NCBI GenBank assembly: GCA_964408795.1
Contig: CAYPAW010000115.1
Coordinates: forward strand, 1-41,980
Direction of reading: 5' to 3'
Length of the DNA: 41,980 nt
From: JABMQB01 sp964408795
GTDB taxonomy: Bacteria > Bacteroidota > Bacteroidia > Bacteroidales > Prolixibacteraceae
In this document: piece after piece, positions 1 to 8,389 of the stretch
Numbering within the stretch: position 1 is the first letter of the stretch
Layout of the letters: every line of letters starts with the position of its first letter
Notes under the pieces: generated by a model
What the model was told of the DNA's origin: nothing
What the model saw: the letters and a program-made list of their open reading frames with translations, nothing else
Databases searched by the model: none
Program-made: the position numbers and the translations under genes

Positions 1-153
1 CATACTATTAAAATTATTAATTTTTAAAGGTATAGTATGTAACTCGCATTTATTTTAATAATGATCCTGGGTGTGAATATTTTACATGCTCGTTTCATAT
101 GATAAAAGTATTAGGAAACAATTATATGATATTAGTCTTAAACTGTCAAACAG
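1..153. other. AT-rich leader upstream of the MFS gene
   Basis: No coding sequence was found here. It is very A+T-rich and must carry the promoter and 5' leader of the MFS gene, but I could not pick a convincing TAnnTTTG box. Confidence 0.4.
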
Positions 154-1374
154 ATGGATTTAACCAAAAAAGTATCAACTCATAATTTCAAAGCTTTTTT
201 ATGGCATGCAATATTTTTGGCATTTGCTAAAAATTTCATGGATGTGGATACTATTATTCCGGCAATGATAATAGAAGCCGGTGGTGGAGCTATGCATATT
301 GGAGTTTTAACAGCAATAATGATGGGAGGTTCAAGTTTAACCCAGCTAATCTTTGCTCCTTTTGTCAGCAACAAAACTTACAAAAAAAAATACCTGTTAT
401 TTGGAATTAACACCCGTGTTTTTGCTTTGCTGGGTTTGGGTGCTTTGTTGTTTTTATTACATAATAGCCAACAAGGGTATTTTTTATGGTTGATATTCTT
501 TTTTATAACAATCTTTTCACTTGCAGGTGCTTTCACAAATATCAGCTACGTTGATATTTTAGGAAAATCAATTACTCAGGATAAAAGAAAAACCTTTTTT
601 TCATCCAGACAAATTATTTCCGGTGTAATTATACTCAGTTCAGCATTCTTAGCCAAAGAAGTATTAGAATGGAAAGAATATCCGGTAAACTATGCCTTGA
701 TGTTTTTTATCGGTGCCATACTTTTATTAATTGCAACAGCAGGTTTTTGGAAAATTAAAGAGGTAGTGCCTTCCCGATTAAAAATTTCGAATATAAAAGA
801 ACTGTTTAGGGTGCTAAAAGCCGAATTGAAACAAAATAAAAAACTCGGCTATTTTTTAGGGTATATTAATACACAGGGAATTGCTATTTCGTTTTTACCT
901 TTTATAATCTTTTATGCCAAAGAAACGTTTAATACTCAAAGTTCTGATACAGGAATATTTTTGATTTACAAAATTATAGGAGTTGTTTTTGTGAGTATTT
1001 TGGTTCTGCTGGGAGCAAAAAAAATAAAATACAACATTCTCCTTTACAGTAATGTTTTTTTTTCAGTTCTTCTCGTATCCTTAGCCTTCATTATTAATGA
1101 CGGAGCCTCACTAAAATATGTTTTTGTTCTCGGCGGAATTGTCTTTTCACTGTTTACCATATCAATGAATGGTTTGCTGCTTGAAGTTTCAGAAAATGAA
1201 AATCGCGCGTTATACACCGGTTTTGCGGGTGCAGGAAATGTTCTTCCTGCAATTTTTCCACTAATCGGCGGGGCAATAATCAGCTGGTTTGGGTTTCAAA
1301 CTTTTTTTATCCTTTATATGGGAATAATTGCATCAGCAGCGTTCTTTATTTTTAAAATAAATTGTAAAAAATAA
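154..1374 (+). CDS. MFS-type membrane transporter
   Basis: This 406-residue protein is almost wholly hydrophobic, with about twelve predicted membrane spans, the normal size and layout of a major facilitator superfamily permease. A charged loop at about residues 200-235 (rich in K, E and R) sits where the central cytoplasmic loop between the two six-helix halves is expected. The substrate cannot be read from the sequence. The methyltransferase starts 3 bases after its stop, so the two are probably co-transcribed with the CGGC-domain and radical SAM genes. Base composition is much richer in A+T than genes beyond 5 kb, which suggests a separate origin for this block. The family call is from topology and general character, not from a specific signature. 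Confidence 0.8.
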   Translation: MDLTKKVSTHNFKAFLWHAIFLAFAKNFMDVDTIIPAMIIEAGGGAMHIGVLTAIMMGGSSLTQLIFAPFVSNKTYKKKYLLFGINTRVFALLGLGALLFLLHNSQQGYFLWLIFFFITIFSLAGAFTNISYVDILGKSITQDKRKTFFSSRQIISGVIILSSAFLAKEVLEWKEYPVNYALMFFIGAILLLIATAGFWKIKEVVPSRLKISNIKELFRVLKAELKQNKKLGYFLGYINTQGIAISFLPFIIFYAKETFNTQSSDTGIFLIYKIIGVVFVSILVLLGAKKIKYNILLYSNVFFSVLLVSLAFIINDGASLKYVFVLGGIVFSLFTISMNGLLLEVSENENRALYTGFAGAGNVLPAIFPLIGGAIISWFGFQTFFILYMGIIASAAFFIFKINCKK

Positions 1375-1377
1375 ATT

Positions 1378-2043
1378 ATGAATAAGAAAAATTATCCCGA
1401 TTCGGGGGTTGAATTAACAGATTTTACGGCAAAAAACTACGACAAAATAATGAATATTATGTCGTTTGGTTTGTATCGTAGTTTTATCAATAAAGCCATT
1501 GCAGCTATGGAAATTAAGCCGGGCAACTCGATATTAGATTTGGGATGCGGAACAGGCAGAAATGCAAGTTTAATGGCAAAAAATATCGGCGAAAGCGGCC
1601 AAATAACCGGACTGGATATTTCTGAAGATATGAAAAAACAATTCTTACAAAAATTTCAAAACAGGCCTAATGTAAGTTTTGTTAATAAACGGATTGACCA
1701 GCCTTTCGATTTAGGAAAACAGTTCGATATCGTCTTTATCAGTTTTGTCATTCATGGTTTCCCTCATGAAATCCGAAACACGGTTATTCAAAATGCACGC
1801 ACGCATTTAAAGTCCGGCGGATTGTTTTATATTCTCGATTTTGCTGAATTTAACATGGAAAAGATGCCTGCGCATCACCGATTTGTTTTTAAAACAATAG
1901 AGTGTAAATATGCTTTCGATTATATCAAACGCGACTGGAAAACAATATTAAAAGAAGCAGGTTTCGACAACTTTCAGGAGCATTTTTATGTTAAAAATTA
2001 TGTCCGCTTGCTAAAAGCAGTAAAAGTCGAAAACCAAATTTAA
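1378..2043 (+). CDS. class I SAM-dependent methyltransferase
   Basis: This 221-residue cytoplasmic protein has the Rossmann-fold methyltransferase motif I (ILDLGCGTGRNA, about residues 52-63), followed by an acidic motif II (TGLDIS, about 77-82) and a post-I strand around FDIVFISFVIHGF. These bind S-adenosylmethionine. It resembles the UbiE/COQ5-like branch of small-molecule methyltransferases; the acceptor is unknown. It lies 3 bases after the MFS gene and 34 bases before the CGGC gene, all on the same strand, so it is probably part of one transcription unit. Its link to a transporter and Cys-rich proteins suggests modification or export of a small or metal-containing compound, but that is inference only. 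Confidence 0.85.
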   Translation: MNKKNYPDSGVELTDFTAKNYDKIMNIMSFGLYRSFINKAIAAMEIKPGNSILDLGCGTGRNASLMAKNIGESGQITGLDISEDMKKQFLQKFQNRPNVSFVNKRIDQPFDLGKQFDIVFISFVIHGFPHEIRNTVIQNARTHLKSGGLFYILDFAEFNMEKMPAHHRFVFKTIECKYAFDYIKRDWKTILKEAGFDNFQEHFYVKNYVRLLKAVKVENQI

Positions 2044-2077
2044 TCGCGAAAAAATTATTCATTAAAATATTAGTAAA

Positions 2078-2527
2078 ATGACACAAACTAAAAAAATAGG
2101 AATTATTATTTGCGACCGATACCGGAACTGTGCCGGGGGCAAATGCTTTCGTGCTATGAAAAATCATGAGGGAGCATTTAGCCAATACGATAAGGACACA
2201 AACTTAGAACTTGTAGCATATACCACTTGTGGTGGTTGTCCGGGAGGTAATGTGGAGCATGCTCCCGAAGAAATGCTCAAAAATGGAGCTGAAGCCATAC
2301 ATCTTGCTACCGGATTAGTAGTTGGGTATCCACCCTGTCCTTACACCGATCATTTTAAACGCTTTATAGAAGAAAAATATAAAATTCCGGTGGTTATTGG
2401 CACACACCCGATTCCGCAAAAATATTGGCTAACGCATACTAAATTGGGAACATGGGAATCAGCAGAATGGCAAAAAATGATTGCTCCTACCCTTTGTGAT
2501 GAAGAAATCAGGTTAGCTTATGATTAA
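2078..2527 (+). CDS. CGGC-domain protein
   Basis: This 149-residue protein has the features of the CGGC domain family: an N-terminal hydrophobic strand (KIGIIICDRY), a first cysteine pair (CAGGKC), the diagnostic TTCGGCPGG segment at about residues 49-57, and a later PPCPYTDHF motif. The family is widespread in anaerobes; its biochemical role is not established, but the conserved cysteines suggest metal or Fe-S binding. The small Cys-rich gene overlaps its 3' end by 8 bases, which indicates translational coupling. It sits in the same run as a radical SAM gene and a NifX-like remnant. Confidence 0.88.
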   Translation: MTQTKKIGIIICDRYRNCAGGKCFRAMKNHEGAFSQYDKDTNLELVAYTTCGGCPGGNVEHAPEEMLKNGAEAIHLATGLVVGYPPCPYTDHFKRFIEEKYKIPVVIGTHPIPQKYWLTHTKLGTWESAEWQKMIAPTLCDEEIRLAYD

Positions 2528-2723
2528 TAATAAACAATGCAAATGGTTTCCGGTTTGTCCGATGAAATATTATTGGGAAGCGGGTAAAATTGATGAATCG
2601 TGGATACTACAGTATTGTCAAGGCAATTGGAACGACTGCATTCGATATCAAAAAGAAGAAGCGGGAATTTATCACCCGGACAACATGATGCCGGATGGAC
2701 GGGTTAATAAGAACTTAGAATAA
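2520..2723 (+). CDS. small Cys-rich protein of unknown function
   Basis: This 67-residue soluble protein has four cysteines arranged as CKWFPVC, then a single Cys, then WNDC, and is rich in Trp and Tyr. The pattern suggests a small metal- or Fe-S-binding protein, but I cannot name a family. It overlaps the CGGC gene by 8 bases and is followed 10 bases later by the start of the interrupted radical SAM gene, so it belongs to the same operon. The reading frame is clean and its coupling to neighbours makes it very probably real. Codon use and A+T content match the block. Confidence 0.7.
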   Translation: MINNKQCKWFPVCPMKYYWEAGKIDESWILQYCQGNWNDCIRYQKEEAGIYHPDNMMPDGRVNKNLE

Positions 2724-2733
2724 AATACGGATT

Positions 2734-3672
2734 ATGTATAAATACCTTTTTGGACCGATACCTTCACGAAGATTAGGCATGTAGCTTGGAATTGATTTAA
2801 TTCCCAAGAAAGTGTGTTCGTTGAATTGCGTGTATTGCGAAGTTGGTGAAACCACAAAATTAACGACCGAAAGGCTTGAGTATGTAAAATACGATAAAGT
2901 AATAGCCGAACTAAAACACTATATGAGCAGTAAACCCAAAATTGACTTTATTACCTTTTCCGGTTCGGGCGAACCAACTCTCAACAGCAGGATTGGTGAA
3001 GTGCTTAATTTTATTAAAGAGAATTATCCGGAAGTAAAAACGGCTGTTTTAACCAACGGAACACTATTATCCGATAAAAAATTAAGAGCAGAATTAAAAC
3101 CGGCCGATATAATCCTTCCCTCTTTAGATGCTGCCACTCAACAAGTTTTCGAGAAAATAAACCGTCCTCAAGCTGAAATTTTAATTGAAAATTATATTCA
3201 GGGACTTGTTGATTTGCGAAAAGAATACCCGGGCAAAATCTGGCTCGAAATACTTTTTATAAAGGGATACAATGACTCTGAAGATGAGTTGGTACAATTA
3301 AAAAAAGCTATTTTAAAGATAAAACCGGATAGTATTCAGCTAAATACCCTCGACAGACCCGGAACAGTGAATGATTTAATTCCCCTGTCAAAAAAGGAAT
3401 TACAGCTAATTATTGATTTCTGGAATTTACCCAATGTGGAAATAATAGCCAGTCAGTTTGAACGAACAACTGTTGAATCGTATCGCAAAGATGTTGAATC
3501 GGCCATCTTGGAAACCATTGCCCGACGACCTTGTACCCTCGATGATTTACATCATTTTTTAGGCATTCATGTAAATGAAATTAATAAATACCTTGGAACC
3601 TTGGAAACCGAAGGGAAAATTATTACTAAAAGCTCAGAAAGAGGTGTTTTTTATGAATTAAGAAATAAATAA
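2734..3672 (+). pseudogene. radical SAM protein interrupted by an amber codon
   Basis: Reading from ATG at 2734, the frame gives MYKYLFGPIPSRRLGM, then TAG at 2782-2784, then LGIDLIPKKVCSLNCVYC and on to a normal stop at 3672. The N-terminal PIPSRRLG-x-SLGID signature and the CX3CX2C cluster motif (CSLNCVYC) identify a radical SAM Fe-S oxidoreductase of the COG0731-like type. The TAG falls where relatives have Ser, so one C-to-A change (TCG to TAG) would explain it. The downstream part (286 residues from GTG at 2812) keeps the cluster motif, the GSGEPTL segment and a C-terminal winged-helix-like region, but lacks the first strand. It could be a recent pseudogene, a shortened protein restarted internally, a read-through case or an assembly error. 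The neighbouring remnants favour decay. Confidence 0.75.
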
Positions 3673-3713
3673 TTTATTAGAAATTAAAATCCATAAACTA
3701 AAAATATTTTAAT

Positions 3714-4069
3714 ATGAAAGTAGCAATTCCTTCTGACAATCAAAAAACAATAACCAAAAGAACCGGTCAAAGCAAAGGTTTTATTATGAAGTAAAAAACA
3801 AGAAAATTATAAACGCTGAATACTGAGAAAATACTCAGGAAGAACACGATGAGGAAGTAGAACATTCGCATGCTCAAATAATCGAATTACTGAAATATGT
3901 AAATGCCTTATTAACTGCAGCTATCGGAAAATATATAAAAAAAGATGTTGATAACAGCACTGTAAAGTATCAAATAGTACAAGAGAAAAATTTAAATCAA
4001 ATTATTGAAAACTACTTAGTACATGACAAAAAATATATAACTATCAGATTGTCAATAACTTACATATGA
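3714..4069 (+). pseudogene. decayed NifX/NifB-type (dinitrogenase FeMo-cofactor family) protein
   Basis: The ATG frame at 3714 begins MKVAIPSDNQKTITKRTGQS, a typical start for the dinitrogenase iron-molybdenum cofactor biosynthesis (NifX/NifB C-terminal-like) family, but stops at 3792-3794. From about 3782 another frame continues with YYEVKNKKIINAEY, an in-frame TGA (3824-3826), an EEHDEEVEHSH acidic/His segment, then IIELLKYVNALLTAAIGKY and a C-terminal stretch matching the family's order (variable His-rich linker, IIELL, G-rich turn, ENYL end). So there is one frameshift and one stop. In anaerobes such proteins often sit beside CGGC and radical SAM genes, so this is the fourth member of the cassette, now dead. 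Confidence 0.65.
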
Positions 4070-4159
4070 TTTGTTGATAACAAAGCATTCAAAAATTTGG
4101 ATAAGCCCCTGACATTCAATTGGTTAGATTTTTATTAGCCAGTAAATTTCTGACCATGA

Positions 4160-4468
4160 ACATCAAGGACAAAAACCTCAACAGCTGAGGTGAGTGATTT
4201 AGAAAGTAAGGTTGGTAATAATTATCCAGACCCTTCTAATAGTTATACTACTCTTCCCTATACTCTTAAAAAAGACGCTAATGTGAATATTTTAATTTAT
4301 GACATAACAGGAAAACAAGTTTATTCTCAAAAAGTTAAAGGGCATAAAGGAGAAAATGAACAAAGAATAGACATCTCTGATTTACCTTCTGGACAATATG
4401 TTCTCAATGTAATTTCTGGATTTAAACGAATTGGAACAGAAGAGTTTATTAAGGAAGAAAGGAAATAA
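4160..4468 (+). pseudogene. orphan T9SS type A sorting-domain fragment
   Basis: From about 4160 an open frame with no proper start encodes a Ser/Thr/Lys-rich linker and then a complete Por secretion-system C-terminal sorting domain: NNYPDPSNSYTTLPYTL, a beta strand VNILIYDITGKQVYS, and DLPSGQYVLNVISG. Such domains normally form only the last 70-90 residues of exported proteins. The nearest candidate start, GTG at 4190, would give a 92-residue protein with no signal peptide, which could not be exported. It is best read as the 3' relic of a lost T9SS cargo gene. Confidence 0.75.
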
Positions 4469-4514
4469 GAAAATCACCCATCTCAATTTTATTCTTTTCG
4501 TGGAATGAGAATAA

Positions 4515-4936
4515 TTATAATTTCTGTTCTTTATTTTTTATAATTTCCTTATGAATATACTTCTTAAAATCTTCAACAGATGTAAAACACCTAAATCCAG
4601 CATTATTTGCAATTGCTATCGTTTCAGCACCTTCATTGAGCAGAACAGCAACAGGTTCATTTCATTCTTCCTGGATACCATTAGGCCATGCTAAAATGAA
4701 TATGGCTTCTTTCTGTCCGGTTTCAGGATTGGAGTAATCGTATGCCATTTCACCTGGTGTAAAGTTTTGTTCTTCTACCCATGAAGCAAATTTTGCCATT
4801 TCTTTTTCTTCATCTTCAGATGAAATTCTACCATATATTTTTTACAACAGTTCAACAGTAAGACCAGCTAATCATTTGGTGTCACCATGATGAATTATAC
4901 GATTTTGTTGGATATCGTTACTATTTTGTTACTCAT
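4515..4936 (-). pseudogene. degenerate gene with three in-frame stops (function not recognised)
   Basis: Read on the minus strand from ATG at 4936, a coherent protein of about 140 residues can be followed to TAA at 4515-4517. It contains IHHGDTK, WLAGLTVELL-like and KIYGRISSEDEEKEMAKF segments, then FASWVEEQNFTPGEMAYDY, AIFILAWPNG, PVAVLLNEGAETIAIANNAG and FTSVEDFKKYI. It is broken by a frameshift near 4895 and by stops at 4872-4874 (TGA), 4842-4844 (TAA) and 4662-4664 (TGA). Both TGA codons fall in contexts where Trp fits well. The domain is possibly the end of a helicase or restriction-type protein, but I do not recognise it securely. Confidence 0.55.
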
Positions 4937-5262
4937 TATAATTTTTTGTCTCATATATTATAGAAAATCAGTCATATATAAAATAAATTCGATTCCCACT
5001 CAGGGTACCTGGAAGATACAGCCGATTCGAAAGAGTCGGCTGTATCGACAGATTTGCTGTGTGCTTCTGTTCGTATCCGGAAACGAACAATTCCTGCGTC
5101 CTGATCTTCAACAGTGCCAAATCAAAAAACCAACAACAGCTCCATTGCTTGCTTCTGTACCACATTCCATGTACCGTATGACATTCCGGTTTTTTCATTC
5201 ATCAGATTATGCTCAACCCTATCAGGGATTATGGCAAGGTTTGAAGAGATGGTTTTTTTGGT
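4937..5262. other. intergenic stretch with a strong stem-loop
   Basis: No convincing gene is present. Short open frames on both strands show no domain, and the minus-strand one of 76 codons looks like chance. The notable element is the 5015-5046 stem-loop, listed separately. The downstream part (5100-5262) is the 3' flank of the minus-strand T9SS cargo gene. Confidence 0.45.
5015..5046 (+). other. 14-bp stem-loop with GAAA tetraloop
   Basis: GATACAGCCGATTC (5015-5028) pairs with GAGTCGGCTGTATC (5033-5046) over 14 positions with one G-T wobble, closing on GAAA. In plus-strand RNA this is a GNRA tetraloop. There is no T-run after it on either strand, so it is not a standard terminator. Confidence 0.6.
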
Positions 5263-6318
5263 TTATTGTTTTATCACCATGAATGTTTCCGGTTTTTCTT
5301 TTATCAACCGGATAAAATACATTCCTGGTTTTAACTCATTCAGCTGTATTTCTGAAACCGGGTCGTTCAGGATAAAGTTTTTAAGTGCCTGTCCGGTATT
5401 GGAATAGATGGTTCCGGAAACGGGTTCAGAAAACGGGGTTATGTGAATATTCAATTTGCTTTGAAACGGATTGGGAAAAACCACCATTGCACTCTCTTTT
5501 TTCTGTATATCGCTATGTGTAATTGTTTCCTCCGGTTGATCGAAACCCTGGGTAAGAAAGTGCGATGCACCCTCGAGTGTTTCAATAACTACTTCACCAA
5601 GTGTCCAGCTTAAGGAACCGTTATTTTTGAGATAATATTCTCCGCCAGAACCGGTAACATTCAGCCATACCTCGATTGAGTCAAGGGGATTCTCGTCACC
5701 GCTTCCGTTTCCATTGCCCCCCTCTTCAATACCGCCACTGGCAAATGCTGTTTTAGCCGTATAAGTTATCGTTCCTCCGATTTCTTCATCAAAAACAAAA
5801 ACGGACAACACGGAAATTTTAATTCCCGGTACATACCACACATATTCTGTTGTTTTCAGATTTTGTCCTCCGGTCGTTCCATCATTATAAAACGTGTCGT
5901 TTGAATAATTTACATAAACAGAACCGGCGTAAAGCGCATAAGGCACTGAAACCATTTCAGCGGTTCCCATTTCGATAAAACTGTCGCCCCCGCTTAAATC
6001 GAGAAACGTTTTCAGAAATATTTTCCAAGCCCCCCAGTTTATGGATTCAAAATTTCCGGACAAAACAGAACCTTTGCCAATGTGCAGGTTTACAATGCCA
6101 AACGGGTTGGTTGTTTTTACATGCTTTTCGGAATAAACTTCCTGTCCTGAAACAGCATGCTGATAAATGGAAAATTTCAGACTTATAGACTGGTCTTTGA
6201 CTAGCTGTCCAGAACTGTTTCTTACAACAGTTTGATAATTAATACATTGTGGCGCCTGTGCTGCCAAATGATAGATCGTAAAAGAGATCATACAAACAAA
6301 AAGGAAAATTTTTTTCAT
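5263..6318 (-). CDS. secreted protein with N-terminal PQCINYQTVVRN-type module and T9SS sorting domain
   Basis: This 351-residue protein has a clear Sec signal peptide (about residues 1-20, ending LAAQ). Next comes a module found in many Bacteroidota surface proteins, with landmarks INYQTVVRNSSGQLV, QEVYSEKHVKTTNPFGIVNLHIG, INWGAWKIFLKT and VSVPYALYAGS (to about residue 135). A low-complexity Gly/Glu/Asn stretch (about 190-215) precedes a small beta domain. The last 75 residues are a type A T9SS sorting domain (VFPNPFQSKLNIHI ... ELKPGMYFIRLI). It should be exported across the outer membrane and anchored to the cell surface; no enzymatic motif is seen. A 44-residue basic protein and a broken TPR regulator lie upstream on the same strand. 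Confidence 0.85.
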   Translation of the reverse strand: MKKIFLFVCMISFTIYHLAAQAPQCINYQTVVRNSSGQLVKDQSISLKFSIYQHAVSGQEVYSEKHVKTTNPFGIVNLHIGKGSVLSGNFESINWGAWKIFLKTFLDLSGGDSFIEMGTAEMVSVPYALYAGSVYVNYSNDTFYNDGTTGGQNLKTTEYVWYVPGIKISVLSVFVFDEEIGGTITYTAKTAFASGGIEEGGNGNGSGDENPLDSIEVWLNVTGSGGEYYLKNNGSLSWTLGEVVIETLEGASHFLTQGFDQPEETITHSDIQKKESAMVVFPNPFQSKLNIHITPFSEPVSGTIYSNTGQALKNFILNDPVSEIQLNELKPGMYFIRLIKEKPETFMVIKQ

Positions 6319-6351
6319 GTTGTTATAATTTAAATTACGGTTATTGAAGTG

Positions 6352-6486
6352 TTACATGTTTTCTGAGTGTTTATTCCCTGGTTTTATTTTCGTAAGGATT
6401 TTTCGCAAAGCCTTGGTTTGTGTTTCGAGTTTTTTAATGATGTCTTCCTCTGTTTTCACTTTCCTGGATTTCTTTTTTCTGTTCAT
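6352..6486 (-). CDS. small basic coiled-coil protein (44 aa), unlisted frame
   Basis: On the minus strand an uninterrupted 44-codon frame runs from ATG at 6486 to TAA at 6352-6354. It begins MNRKKKSRKVKTEEDIIKKL and continues as a Lys-rich amphipathic helix ending KPGNKHSENM. It is highly basic, has heptad-like spacing of I/L residues and no signal peptide. It lies 33 bases upstream of the T9SS cargo gene on the same strand and may be co-transcribed with it. The plus-strand 60-codon frame over the same bases looks like a shadow. Function is unknown; a nucleic-acid-binding or regulatory micro-protein is possible but unproven. Confidence 0.5.
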   Translation of the reverse strand: MNRKKKSRKVKTEEDIIKKLETQTKALRKILTKIKPGNKHSENM

Positions 6487-6599
6487 TGTTTACAAAACGA
6501 TACACAAGATTAAGGCAAATTCATGAAACAAACCGCGTAAAAAGGGTTACAAAGAGTTTATGGGGAGGTTACAAAAAGTTGCTGATGACAGGCAATGAA

Positions 6600-8389
6600 T
6601 TAAAGTCTCAATAAAAATGCCACAAGATTGTCGTTTGCAGAGATATTGAGTTTTTGTCGCAGCCTATGGCGGGTGGTTTTAATGGAACTTTCAGATTTAA
6701 AAGAGATGGCTGCAATTTCTTTGGTAGATAAATTGAGTTTTAGTAAAGCTGCAATTTTAATCTCAGAAGCCGTAAGATTAGGGCAAGCTTCAAGAAGCTT
6801 TTCATAGAACCGGTTGTGTACTTTACTAAAGGCATGGTCGAACTCTTCCCAGATATTGTTATGCGTTGCCGGTTGAATGTCGTGTAGAATATCTTTCAGA
6901 TGTTTTTTTTCTTATTGGGATTCCGATTGAAAATCGTTGATTTTGGTGCTGATATTTTTCAGGGTTTCATTTAATTGTATCGGCTTGCCAGTTCCTTGTT
7001 TTTCAACTCAAGGTCGTTTGTCAGCATTTTCTTATCATTTTCAAACATCTTGTTTTCCAAATCGATGAGGTGGTTCTTTTTTTCCAGTATTTCCTGTTTT
7101 TGCTGCAGGTTTTTGTTTTTCAACCTCAGGAACCGGGTAAATCCTATTGTGAAAAGGAAAATCATGCCGAAAAAAACAATAAGGATATAGATTTGTGACG
7201 TTTTAGCCTTGTTTCGTTGCATAAGAAGCTGAATATCTTTTTCATTGGCTGAAAGCTGAGCCTGGAATTCTATTTCCGAGATTCGTTTGGCATTATTTTT
7301 CGATTCCAATTCCGTTTTATTCGCATGGTAGGTTTCAAATAGATCAAGTGCTTCGGAAAAATCTCCAATTGCCTTATAGGCTTTTGAAAGTTGCAGTAAA
7401 GCTTCGGTAACCAGGGGCTGATTATTGATTTGCATGGAAAGGGTATACGCTTCGTTACCCATTTGAATAGCCTGTTGGTAATCACCTGATTGCAGGTATA
7501 CGATACTTTTTTGATTGATTACCATAGCCTGGCCGTATTTTTCATCCAGATTGCTGTAAATATTCAACGATTCATCCAGTTTAACAATCGCATCACGATA
7601 CTCACCCCCTAGTGACTGCACTTTAGCCATATTGTACAGCGAAAGGGCAATTCTTCTCAGATCACCCGTTTCGAGGAATAAATCATACGCTTCTGTGAAT
7701 AATTTTCTGGCAATGTCCAGGCTGTCCTGCACTATTTTTACATTTCCTTTGTTGATGAGAACAATGCCAAGAACATCTTTTTCTACGGCTTTGTGGTTTG
7801 TATCAAGCGCCAGATTAAAATAACGTTCTGCCCTTTCGTATTCCCCCTGGTTCAGGTAGGCTTTTCCAATGGCATTGTAACAATTGGATATTCCGGTATA
7901 ATCCGATAGGTTTTCATAAACCGCAAGGGCTTTCAGATTCATTTCAATGGCCAGTTCATGGAATCCCAGGTATAAATTCACCAATGCTCTTAATGAATAA
8001 AACCGGGCTAGTTGGGGCGTGTCAAGGTCGGGTGAAAGCACTTTACCCAACGAATCAAGCATCATGAGCGCATCTTTGTGCCGGTCGTCATAATAGGCAA
8101 TCTGAGATTGAAGTAAAAAATACTCCTGTTCTCCTTTTTCATACGGAATTCCCTTCATAAGCTCTTTGCCTTTTTGTGCGTATATCAGGGCTATCGCATT
8201 GTTTATACCTGCATTGGAAAGAGCAAGAGTAAAAAGTGAATCGATTATTTGTTGATGTTGATTTTCAATGGGTTGATGTGTCCTTTGATGTACCCTGCAA
8301 AAACCCGGATTCACTGCGAGTGAAAAAAACGCGAGACAAATGAATCCAAAGGCTGTTTTTGGTATCGATATCCGATGGTTGAATTTCTT
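6600..8389 (-). pseudogene. TPR sensor / LuxR-type HTH regulator, disrupted
   Basis: The parts form one typical Bacteroidota regulator: a signal-peptide-like segment (FGFICLAFFSLAVN), about seven tetratricopeptide repeats, a membrane helix (IYILIVFFGMIFLFTIGF), a coiled coil (KNKNLQQKQEILEKKNHL), and a C-terminal LuxR-type helix-turn-helix (LTASEIKIAALLKLNLSTKE ... RHRLRQKLNIS). Four parts are intact, but the gene is broken three ways. No ATG precedes the signal segment, since an in-frame TAA is at 8390-8392 and the first start codon after it is GTG at 8314. A frameshift at about 6972-6985 ends the TPR frame at codon 447, and an in-frame TAA lies at 6912-6914 before the HTH. As it stands only a membrane TPR protein without DNA-binding domain could be made. 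Confidence 0.75.

Noticed and set aside
2734..3672. Radical SAM gene as the partner of the AmmB-AmmA fusion
   Set aside because: Its PIPSRRLG and CSLNCVYC signature belongs to another radical SAM group, and it lies 30 kb away.
2734..4936. Alternative genetic code (TAG or TGA as sense)
   Set aside because: Lesions are mixed (TAG, TGA, TAA and frameshifts) and confined to one block; intact genes use TGA and TAA as stops.
4968..5198. Minus-strand frame of 76 codons
   Set aside because: No domain, odd composition, and it covers the stem-loop; probably chance.
6344..6526. Plus-strand frame of 60 codons
   Set aside because: It covers the minus-strand 44-residue frame, which has a better start, composition and context.
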